Assembly (NCBI GenBank): GCA_007122215.1
Contig: SKUG01000266.1
Span: 1-5,206 of the forward strand
DNA from: Thermoleophilia bacterium
GTDB taxonomy: Bacteria > Actinomycetota > Thermoleophilia > Gaiellales > SKUG01
Length of the DNA: 5,206 nt
Reading direction: 5' to 3'
Of the stretch, positions 1 through 5,206 are shown piece by piece; positions within the stretch are counted from its first letter, which is position 1, and every line of letters begins with the position of its first letter. The notes below the pieces were generated by a model. The model ran no database searches. It saw only the letters and a list, made by a program, of their open reading frames with translations, and was not told where the DNA came from. Both the position numbers and the translations under genes were made by a program.

Positions 1-1
1 C

Positions 2-121
2 CCCTGGGACACCAGCCTCCTGCCCGACGGCACCTACACCATCAACCTCCACATCCACGACAACGCCGGCAACACCACCGGCCCCATCCAACAAACCGTC
101 CTCATCGACAACTTCCCACCG
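2..121 (+). other. C-terminal half of an upstream bacterial Ig-like domain
   Basis: The first 40 visible residues run from PWDTSLLPDGTYTINLHIHD through DNAGN to the linker DNFPP. The WDT...DGTYT...DNAGNT pattern is the usual last three strands of a bacterial Ig-like repeat, so at least one more domain lies upstream of the window. It is not an A or B domain: there is no cysteine pair and no phenylalanine-proline strand like A. Its codons end almost only in C and use CAA for both glutamines, unlike the rest of the gene. Confidence 0.75.
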
Positions 122-3100
122 GACGTCGCGTTCGACTCGTGGCAGGTGGCGAGCCCGTGGGCGGTTCCCGGCCCGGGCAGCGTGCTCTACGTGAACCCTG
201 CAGCGCCAGACCCGATCGTCGCGGAGCTGCTGGTGATGGCATTCGACGCAGGCTCGGGGGTTGAGCGGGTGGACTTCCCCGACCTGGCGCCCAGTGGCTG
301 GCAGCCAGCCGGCGGCGGCAGCGACTTCGTGGCAGGCCCGGGCAACATCTACCGCTTCACCTACACGGGCGTGGCCGGCTCGCAGTCCGGCGTGGGTGCA
401 TCCGTGGAGGCATTCGACAACGCGGGCAGCTCCGCGACGGCGGCGTTCTCGATCGTCGAGGACACGACCCCGCCGAGCGGCGGCAGCGTCTCGCATCCGA
501 ACGCGGGCAGCTTCCACGGATCCGACTCGATCACCGTGACCTACGCGCCCGGCAGCGATGCCCAGGCCGGGCTGGCTGGCGGCCAGACCCTGCTGCAGGT
601 GCGCTCCACCGCGCTCGTGGCCGGCGCCTGCGACACGCTGGGCTGGGGACCGTGGAGCGATGTCGGCGCGCCCGGCACCCCATCGCCACAGCTCGTCACC
701 GGCCTCGGGGATGCGCAGTGCCACGAGTTCCGGCTGCAGGTCGAGGACCGGGTCGGCAACGTCGGGCACGTCGACGGGCCCGCGCCGATCATGCTCGACC
801 TGACACCGCCGACGGGCTCGATCGAGCTCGCGGTGGGCAGCAACCCGCAGTTCCAGCACCTCGACTCGCCGACCCGCATCATCGTCAACCCGGGCCAGTC
901 AGGGGACTTCACCGCCACGGTGACGGCCTCGGCCCCCAGCGGGATCGCCGACGTCACCTTCCCGTCGATCGGCGGCGGCTGGAGCGGAGATGGCGCGCAG
1001 GCCGCCGCACCGTACGTGGCAACCTACGCGTGGTCGGCCCCGGCTGCCGGCGGCGGGATGCTCGACGCGGTGGTGCGCTCCAACACCAACATGGACCTGG
1101 ACCTGCCGTTCGAGGTCGTGCTCGATGGCACCGGGCCGACCGGCGGCTTCATCGACTACCCCGACGTCTACCAGACGACCTACACCACGACCATCACCTA
1201 CGACCCGGGCAGCGATGCCATCAGCCCGATGGGCGACTGGGAGCTGCAGCGCCAGACCTCACCGCTCGTGAACAACGCCTGCCCGACCTGGTCTGCATGG
1301 ACGACCATCGCCACCGGCGGCGCGAGCCACGTCGACGGGACGCTGCTGGCCGAGAGCTGCCACCGCTACCGGCTGGCCGCCTCCGACGCGGTTGGCAACG
1401 TGCGCACCTACACGTCCACCCACATCGTGCGGGTGGACTCCTCGCAGCCGACGAGCGCCACGATGTCGGTGACCACCGGCTCGCCGTATGCGCATGTGGA
1501 TTCCCTGGCCTTCCCGCCACGGGTGTGGTTCAACTCCACCCAGTCGGGCAGCTTCGAGGCAACGGTCACCGGCGTCGACCCGCACAGCGGGATCGGCAGC
1601 GCCCAGTTCCTGGCCATCTCGCCTGGCTGGACGCCCGCCACGGACGTGATCGACTCGACGCCACCGTTCACCGCGACCTACACCTGGTCCGTGGGCGCAG
1701 GGACCGCCCCCGGCTGGTTCGGCGGTGCCGCGATCAACCGGGCCGGGCTCGCGCACTACCACTACTGGGCGATCCTCGATGACACGACCCCGCCGGACGA
1801 CTCGGGCAGCCTGCAGTACGCGGACGGCTTCTACGTCAACGCCGAGGTCGACGGCATCACCTTCAGCAACGGCACCGGCGATGCCGAGAGCGGCCTGGCA
1901 CGTCGCTTCCTCGAGCGGCGCGAACGCACCTCCGACGGCACGGTCTGCACCGGCACCTGGGGCGCATGGGACCAGGTCGGTCCAGACAACCCCGCCAGCC
2001 CCTACACCGACACGACCGTGGTCGAGCCGGCCTGCTACCAGTACCGCTACGTGGAGGTCGACAACGTCGGCAACCGCACGGTCTACACCGATCCCGGCAA
2101 CGCCACCGCGCACGTCGCCAGCGACGTCTTCCCGCCCGAGCCCTTCGACGTCATCGATCCTGCACCGGTCGCCCTGCCGGCGATCACCACGGGCGCCCCG
2201 GCCCCGGCCTGCGCGTCGGTGCCGACCTACAACCTCGCGCTCGCACCGATCCTCGAGTGGGAGCCGACCGTCGACAACGAGTCGGGCCTGGCCGGCTACG
2301 ACGTGTTCATCGACGGCACCGGCACCCCGGTCGCCAGCCACGGGCCGGGCGTCACCAGCATGCCCGTGCCGGCCCTGGGCGATGGCGCCCACCAGTGGGG
2401 CGTGGAGGCCTTCGACTTCTTCGACAACCGGCGCCAGTCCGGGCCGGCCTTCCTGCGGCCCATCCGCATCGACAGCGCCCCGCCGACCGCTGCGACCGGC
2501 GCCCCGGCCAGCGGCACCGCCACCAACAACACCACCCCCACGCTGTCGTGGAACGCCAGCGACGCCAACTGCGTGGCACGCGTGATCGTCTACATCGACG
2601 GCGTCCAGCAGGCCGTGGCAAGCGGCAGCCAGTCCAGCTGGACGGTCCCGGCACCGCTGGCCGAGGGCGTCTACAGCTGGCACGTCGAGGCGATCGACAG
2701 CGTGGGCAACGTCACGGCCTCGGCACCGTCCACGCTGATCATCGACCTCACCCCACCGACCGGCGTGACGGCGATCTTCCCGGCCGATGGCGCGAGCGAG
2801 CCCGAGGGCTGGACGACGTTCGACTGGTCCGACGGCAGCGATGCGCTGAGCTCGGTCGTGAGGTACGACCTGCGGGTCGACGGCACCTGGGTCGCCAGCA
2901 ACCTGCCCACGAGCTCGCATGGCCCCGTGGCGATCTACCCCGGAGCCCACACGTGGACGATCCGGGCCTACGACGCAGCCGGCAACTGGGCCGACTTTGG
3001 CTTCAGCTTCGACGCCTACCCGGTGCCGGACGTCACGCCACCTGACCCCTTCAACCTGCTCAGCCCGCCCGACGGCAGCATCGTGAGCGTCGGCGACCTG

Positions 3101-3973
3101 CTGACCTGGGAGGCGGCCTACGACTGGAACGGCATCGCCAACTACCACGTCTACGTGGATGGCTTCCGTGCCGCGACCGTCCCCGGCACCCAGACGAGCT
3201 GGTCGCTGGACGGCGGGCTCGGCGCGCCGATCTGCGTGAACACCTTCGACCCGGTGATCAACTCGGCGGGCTGTGTGGACTCGATCAACTACGCCGCGCC
3301 CTGGTCGCTCGGCGCGCACGGTGGCTACAACCTCGACGGCACGAGCATCGGCATCAACGACTGGGACGCCAACGGCGGCACGACCTCCTTCAGCTACCGG
3401 GTCGCCGTCCCTGCCAGCGGTGGCGACCTGAGCTTCGACCACCACTGGGACAGCCACGCGACCTTCAAGGCAGATGGCTCGCTGCACACCGCATGGGATG
3501 GCGGCACGCTGGAGATCTCGCAGGATGGCGGAGCGACCTGGGAGACGACCTGTACCGTCGGCGCGCGGGCCGAGTACGGATCGAGCGTTCCCTGTGACCA
3601 TGAGCTGATGGATCCTGACGGCGGCTACAACGCGGTGCTCAGCGCGGGCACCAACAGCCCGGCGCCGTACCGCAACGTGTTCGGTGGCCGCTCGGCCGGG
3701 ATGGTGCAGAGCGTGCTGCGCCTCTCGGAGTTCGCCGGCCAGACCATCCACGTGCGCTTCCGCCAGATCAACGACCAGTGCCACACCGGCCTGAGCCCGG
3801 CGATGCTCGCGTTCTGCCCGGACGGGGTCAAGGGCGCCGACTGGCACATCGACAACATCAGCCTGCGCGAGCCCTCGATCGGGCCCGGCCTGCACTCGTG
3901 GTACATCGTGGCGGTCGACCCCTCCGGCAACCAGCGGCAGTCCAACCAGACCTGGACCTTCGACCTGCAGTAG
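2..3973 (+). CDS. Large multi-domain Ig/FN3-repeat surface or secreted protein, 5'-partial
   Basis: The frame is open from the left edge to the TAG at 3971-3973, so about 1323 residues of a longer protein are visible. Domain boundaries are marked by a recurring Asp-x-x-Pro-Pro linker (DTTPP, DLTPP, DVFPP, DSAPP, DVTPP). The order is: end of one Ig-like domain, three A-B domain pairs, three FN3-like domains, and a fourth FN3-like domain split by a jelly-roll/MAM-like insert. Repeated xDxxGN motifs near domain ends (DRVGN, DAVGN, DNVGN, DSVGN, DPSGN) are typical of bacterial Ig-like repeats. Fourteen cysteines, mostly paired within domains, suggest disulfides and an extracytoplasmic location. 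I see no catalytic motif, membrane segment, LPxTG or dockerin. The protein ends directly after the last domain (TWTFDLQ). A role as adhesin, surface-layer or matrix protein is inferred from the architecture; no substrate or partner can be named. The reading frame is secure and the function is not. Confidence 0.92.
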   Translation, partial: PWDTSLLPDGTYTINLHIHDNAGNTTGPIQQTVLIDNFPPDVAFDSWQVASPWAVPGPGSVLYVNPAAPDPIVAELLVMAFDAGSGVERVDFPDLAPSGWQPAGGGSDFVAGPGNIYRFTYTGVAGSQSGVGASVEAFDNAGSSATAAFSIVEDTTPPSGGSVSHPNAGSFHGSDSITVTYAPGSDAQAGLAGGQTLLQVRSTALVAGACDTLGWGPWSDVGAPGTPSPQLVTGLGDAQCHEFRLQVEDRVGNVGHVDGPAPIMLDLTPPTGSIELAVGSNPQFQHLDSPTRIIVNPGQSGDFTATVTASAPSGIADVTFPSIGGGWSGDGAQAAAPYVATYAWSAPAAGGGMLDAVVRSNTNMDLDLPFEVVLDGTGPTGGFIDYPDVYQTTYTTTITYDPGSDAISPMGDWELQRQTSPLVNNACPTWSAWTTIATGGASHVDGTLLAESCHRYRLAASDAVGNVRTYTSTHIVRVDSSQPTSATMSVTTGSPYAHVDSLAFPPRVWFNSTQSGSFEATVTGVDPHSGIGSAQFLAISPGWTPATDVIDSTPPFTATYTWSVGAGTAPGWFGGAAINRAGLAHYHYWAILDDTTPPDDSGSLQYADGFYVNAEVDGITFSNGTGDAESGLARRFLERRERTSDGTVCTGTWGAWDQVGPDNPASPYTDTTVVEPACYQYRYVEVDNVGNRTVYTDPGNATAHVASDVFPPEPFDVIDPAPVALPAITTGAPAPACASVPTYNLALAPILEWEPTVDNESGLAGYDVFIDGTGTPVASHGPGVTSMPVPALGDGAHQWGVEAFDFFDNRRQSGPAFLRPIRIDSAPPTAATGAPASGTATNNTTPTLSWNASDANCVARVIVYIDGVQQAVASGSQSSWTVPAPLAEGVYSWHVEAIDSVGNVTASAPSTLIIDLTPPTGVTAIFPADGASEPEGWTTFDWSDGSDALSSVVRYDLRVDGTWVASNLPTSSHGPVAIYPGAHTWTIRAYDAAGNWADFGFSFDAYPVPDVTPPDPFNLLSPPDGSIVSVGDLLTWEAAYDWNGIANYHVYVDGFRAATVPGTQTSWSLDGGLGAPICVNTFDPVINSAGCVDSINYAAPWSLGAHGGYNLDGTSIGINDWDANGGTTSFSYRVAVPASGGDLSFDHHWDSHATFKADGSLHTAWDGGTLEISQDGGATWETTCTVGARAEYGSSVPCDHELMDPDGGYNAVLSAGTNSPAPYRNVFGGRSAGMVQSVLRLSEFAGQTIHVRFRQINDQCHTGLSPAMLAFCPDGVKGADWHIDNISLREPSIGPGLHSWYIVAVDPSGNQRQSNQTWTFDLQ
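122..811 (+). repeat. A-B domain pair, copy 1 (Ig-like)
   Basis: Domain A1 (122-475) has the strand pattern LYVNP, then GSGVERVDFPDL, then GW, an aromatic-rich strand, DNAGS and the linker DTTPP. Domain B1 (476-811) opens with GGSVSHP, has the TYAPGSDA strand, then LLQVRS, Cys (codon 629), WGPW, a second Cys (codon 719) in QCHEFRL, DRVGN, and ends at DLTPP. The two B cysteines are 30 residues apart and probably form a disulfide bridge. No ligand-binding or catalytic site is apparent. The domain assignment rests on similarity to copies 2 and 3 and on general knowledge of Ig-like repeats in actinobacterial surface proteins. Confidence 0.8.
812..1450 (+). repeat. A-B domain pair, copy 2 (Ig-like)
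   Basis: Domain A2 (812-1138) shows IIVNPGQSGDFTATV, SGIADVTFPSI, GGW, PYVATYAW and ends at the altered linker DGTGP. Domain B2 (1139-1450) shows GGFIDYPD, TITYDPGSDA, LQRQTS, Cys (codon 1280), WSAW, Cys (codon 1358) in SCHRYRL, DAVGN, and ends at DSSQP. The two linkers keep only the last proline of the usual PP. At 213 residues this is the shortest of the three copies. The cysteines are 26 residues apart. The divergence from copies 1 and 3 indicates an old duplication. Confidence 0.8.
1451..2137 (+). repeat. A-B domain pair, copy 3 (Ig-like)
   Basis: Domain A3 (1451-1795) shows VWFNSTQSGSFEATVTGVD, SGIGSAQFLAI, GW, PFTATYTWS, and ends at DDTTPP. Its end lacks the DNAGN-type turn and has NRAGLAHYHY instead. 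Domain B3 (1796-2137) shows the strand ITFSNGTGDAESGL, LERRERTS, Cys (codon 1946), WGAW, Cys (codon 2033) in ACYQYRYVEVD, DNVGN, and ends at DVFPP. The cysteines are 29 residues apart. A 15-base stretch encoding the DTTPP linker (1781-1795) is identical to the one at 461-475; otherwise the DNA copies are well diverged. Confidence 0.8.
2138..3043 (+). repeat. Three tandem FN3/Ig-like domains (C1-C3)
   Basis: C1 is 2138-2485, C2 is 2486-2758 and C3 is 2759-3043. All share a core of W-x-x-(S/T/A)-x-D, a central strand ending in (F/Y/V)-x-(I/V)-DG, a short turn, then (Y/H)-x-W-x-(V/I)-x-A-x-D, and a final strand ending in DSAPP, DLTPP or DVTPP. Examples are YDVFIDG in C1, VIVYIDG in C2 and YDLRVDG in C3. 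C1 is longer at its N-terminal side, with a proline- and alanine-rich stretch. C1 and C2 each carry a single cysteine (codons 2210 and 2570). These domains usually act as spacers or binding modules on secreted bacterial proteins; nothing here shows which. Confidence 0.78.
3044..3970 (+). other. Fourth FN3/Ig-like domain (C4), split by an insert
   Basis: The first half (3044-3217) opens PPDPFNLLSPPDG across the boundary and runs through LLTWEA and YHVYVDG to QTSWSLDGG. The second half (3881-3970) is GPGLHSWYIVAVDPSGNQ to the C-terminus. Joined, they give about 88 residues that line up with C2 along its whole length: QSSWTVPA then GVYSWHVEAIDSVGN in C2 against QTSWSLDGG then GLHSWYIVAVDPSGN here. 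The roughly 220 residues between the halves are therefore an insertion into one loop rather than a new tandem domain. This reading comes from comparing the visible sequences by eye. Confidence 0.72.
3221..3880 (+). other. MAM/jelly-roll-like domain inserted in C4
   Basis: The insert has features of the beta-sandwich 'MAM-like' domain seen at the C-terminus of secreted M6 (immune inhibitor A-type) peptidases and other surface proteins. These are a DLSFDHHWDSH strand, DGGTLEISQDGGATWE (3497-3541), an FGGRSAG turn, LSEFAGQTIHVRFRQINDQ, and a closing GADWHIDNISL (3833-3865). Six cysteines (codons 3233, 3272, 3551, 3593, 3779, 3815) fall in three close pairs and probably form disulfides. No protease motif (HExxH) is present, so only the accessory fold is here. 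Carbohydrate or protein binding is plausible for such folds but is not shown. A general CBM-like jelly roll is the main alternative. Confidence 0.65.
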
Positions 3974-4006
3974 GGCAGCGGCGCGACCCTGGGGGCGTCC
4001 AAGGGC
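3974..4006. other. Short convergent intergenic gap
   Basis: These 33 bases separate the TAG of the repeat protein from the TGA of the malic enzyme gene. They hold only a weak imperfect stem: CCCT (3987-3990) with AGGG (4002-4005), one mismatch, and two more GC pairs inside. There is no room for a promoter of either gene, since both read toward this point. Confidence 0.6.
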
Positions 4007-5206
4007 TCAGGCCCCGGCAGCGCCCGGGGCGGTGAGGCCGTCATCGGTCCGCTGGTCGCGGCGGGCAACGCCGTCGGCGATCGCGGCGCGGGACACCGCC
4101 GGCGCGATCGCATCCACCACCCGGCGGTTGAAGACCGAGGGGATGATGTAGTCCTCGGCCAGCTCGTCATCGCTGATCACGCCCGCGAGCGCGTGCGCGG
4201 CGGCAAGCTTCATGCCCGGCGTGACATCCGTGGCCTGCACGTCCAGCGCCCCGCGGAAGAGCCCGGGGAAGCAGAGCACGTTGTTGATCTGGTTGGGGAA
4301 GTCGCTGCGGCCGGTGGCCATGATCCGCACCGAGTCCGGCACCTCGCTGGGGAGGATCTCGGGCACCGGGTTGGCCATCGCGAAGACGATGGAGTCGTCG
4401 GCCATGCGCTCCAGCTGTGCGGCGGTCACCGCCCCGGGGCCGGACAGCCCGATGAAGACGTCAGCGCCCTCGAGCGCGTCGTCCAGCGAGCCGGTGAGGT
4501 CCTCCGGGTTGGTGAGCTCGGCAAAGCGGCGACGGGCATCGTCGAGCCCGTCCAGGCGGCTGCGACAGAGGATGCCCTGGCGATCCACGCCGACGAGGTT
4601 GCGGGCGCCGGCCTCGTGGAGCATCCGGCTGACCGCGATCCCGGCAGCGCCCACCCCGAGCACGACCACCCGCACGTCGGCGATGTTCTGGCCGGTCACC
4701 CGCAGCGCGTTGAGCAGGGCGGCGAGGACCACCACGGCCGTGCCGTGCTGGTCGTCGTGGAAGACCGGGATCGAGAGGCGCTCGCGCAGCCGCTCCTCCA
4801 CCTCGAAGCAGCGCGGCGCGGAGATGTCCTCGAGGTTGATGCCGCCAAAGCCGGGGGCGAGCGCTGCGACGATGTCCACGATCTGGTCCACGTCGTGGGT
4901 GTCCAGGCAGATCGGCCAGGCATCGATCCCCGCAAACCGCCTGAAGAGTGCCGCCTTGCCCTCCATCACCGGCATCGCAGCCTCCGGGCCGATGTCCCCC
5001 AGCCCCAGCACGGCGCTGCCGTCGCTGACGACCGCCACGGTGTTGCGCTTGATCGTGAGCGCCCAGGCCTTCTCGGGATCTGCCGCGATCGCCTCGCAGA
5101 CCCGGCCCACGCCGGGGGTGTAGGCCATCGAGAGGTCGTCGCGCGTTGCCAGCGGCACCGATGGCTTGACCTCGAGCTTGCCACCGAGGTGCATTAGGAA
5201 GGTGCG
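4007..5206 (-). CDS. NAD-type malic enzyme (oxaloacetate-decarboxylating malate dehydrogenase), 5'-partial
   Basis: This enzyme oxidatively decarboxylates L-malate to pyruvate and CO2 with NAD(P)+ in the cytoplasm, linking the TCA cycle to pyruvate. Numbering from the Met codon at 5192-5194, the expected residues are present: catalytic Tyr25 (AYTPGV), Lys80 ([11 protein letters not shown]), metal ligands Glu122-Asp123 (NLEDI) and Asp147-Asp148 (FHDDQHGT), the dinucleotide loop GVGAAG (180-185), an acidic Asp204 at the end of the next strand that favours NAD over NADP, and [10 protein letters not shown] (296-305). The frame stays open upstream of that Met to the window edge as R-T-F-L, matching the [10 protein letters not shown] core entry of actinobacterial enzymes that carry an N-terminal ACT domain. 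The true start is therefore outside the window, and that Met is internal. 399 residues are visible, and roughly 70-80 are probably missing. The last 15-20 residues are a low-complexity tail. The family call is firm; cofactor choice is inferred. The gene converges with the repeat protein, with 33 bp between stop codons. Confidence 0.96.
   Translation of the reverse strand, partial: RTFLMHLGGKLEVKPSVPLATRDDLSMAYTPGVGRVCEAIAADPEKAWALTIKRNTVAVVSDGSAVLGLGDIGPEAAMPVMEGKAALFRRFAGIDAWPICLDTHDVDQIVDIVAALAPGFGGINLEDISAPRCFEVEERLRERLSIPVFHDDQHGTAVVVLAALLNALRVTGQNIADVRVVVLGVGAAGIAVSRMLHEAGARNLVGVDRQGILCRSRLDGLDDARRRFAELTNPEDLTGSLDDALEGADVFIGLSGPGAVTAAQLERMADDSIVFAMANPVPEILPSEVPDSVRIMATGRSDFPNQINNVLCFPGLFRGALDVQATDVTPGMKLAAAHALAGVISDDELAEDYIIPSVFNRRVVDAIAPAVSRAAIADGVARRDQRTDDGLTAPGAAGA
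4011..4030. terminator. Possible bidirectional terminator hairpin without a T-tract
   Basis: GCCCCGG (4011-4017) and CCGGGGC (4024-4030) form a perfect 7-bp all-GC stem with a 6-base loop. It lies 37 bases after the stop codon of the repeat protein and inside the last codons of the convergent malic enzyme gene. No run of T follows on either strand, so it is not a classic intrinsic terminator. In high-GC actinobacteria such stems can still pause or end transcription. A 7-bp GC inverted repeat could also arise by chance in DNA this GC-rich. Confidence 0.3.

Noticed and set aside
146..148. GTG at 146 as the start of the repeat protein
   Set aside because: The frame is open for 48 codons upstream to the window edge and those codons encode a convincing Ig-like domain end (DNAGN, then DNFPP). 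No ribosome binding site is seen before the GTG.
652..1782. Long + strand frame overlapping the repeat protein
   Set aside because: The product is extremely Arg/Pro/Gly-rich with no domain pattern. It is an out-of-frame shadow, as are the + frames at 1725-2585 and 1966-3045.
461..1795. Recent DNA-level tandem duplication, suggested by the identical 15 bases at 461-475 and 1781-1795
   Set aside because: The identity does not extend beyond the linker codons, and the flanking domains are diverged at both DNA and protein level.
629..2035. Thrombospondin type 1 repeats, suggested by WxxW near cysteines in the B domains
   Set aside because: Each B domain has only two cysteines, not the six of TSP1, and the surrounding strands follow the Ig-like pattern.
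3221..3880. A metallopeptidase within the inserted block, suggested by its resemblance to M6 peptidase accessory domains
   Set aside because: There is no HExxH or other zinc site; only the beta-sandwich accessory motifs are present.
1259..3895. An 878-codon open frame on the - strand opposite the repeat protein
   Set aside because: Its product is rich in Arg, Ala, Gly, Val and Asp with no recognisable domain, and it lies antisense to a frame with clear, repeated Ig-like motifs. High GC at third positions of the sense gene removes stop codons from the other strand.
5192..5194. ATG at 5194 as the start of the malic enzyme
   Set aside because: The upstream in-frame residues R-T-F-L match the conserved core entry of the longer family form, so this Met is probably internal.
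4193..5197. Long + strand frames opposite the malic enzyme gene (also 4212-5123)
   Set aside because: They are antisense to a well-conserved enzyme. The His/Asp/Val/Arg-rich product is the type of spurious antisense protein that GC-rich malic enzyme genes produce.

Overview
The window is very GC-rich, and its codons end almost always in G or C, so it probably comes from a high-GC actinobacterium. Two features point more narrowly to Thermoleophilia/Solirubrobacterales-like lineages: a large secreted-type protein built from alternating Ig-like repeats, and a malic enzyme of the actinobacterial type whose core begins [10 protein letters not shown]. That placement is inference; there is no rRNA or marker gene here to test it.

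Positions 2-3973 (+ strand) are one continuous reading frame, open from the left edge, so the gene starts outside the window. About 1323 residues are visible. From left to right they are: the tail of one Ig-like domain (2-121); three copies of a two-domain A-B unit (122-811, 812-1450, 1451-2137), in which each B domain carries two cysteines and a WxxW motif; and four FN3/Ig-like domains (2138-2485, 2486-2758, 2759-3043, 3044-3970). The last of these is split by a roughly 220-residue insert (3221-3880) that looks like the MAM/jelly-roll domain found in secreted M6-type peptidases and related surface proteins. Fourteen cysteines, mostly in apparent pairs, and the absence of any enzymatic motif fit an extracytoplasmic structural or adhesive role. 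The signal peptide, if there is one, lies outside the window, and no C-terminal anchor is visible.

Positions 4007-5206 (- strand) encode the catalytic part of an NAD-type malic enzyme (malate to pyruvate plus CO2), also cut by the window edge. Its upstream end probably encodes an N-terminal ACT domain, as in actinobacterial relatives. The two genes converge, with 33 bp between their stop codons. A perfect 7-bp GC inverted repeat sits just inside the malic enzyme end. Nothing suggests the two genes work together; they appear to be unrelated neighbours.

I see no RNA genes, CRISPR array, insertion sequence, origin or attachment site. Both gene starts are outside the window, so no promoters or ribosome binding sites can be judged. 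The most notable signals are the nested domain insertion, the A-B repeat with paired cysteines, and an abrupt change in base skew and codon choice near position 121.
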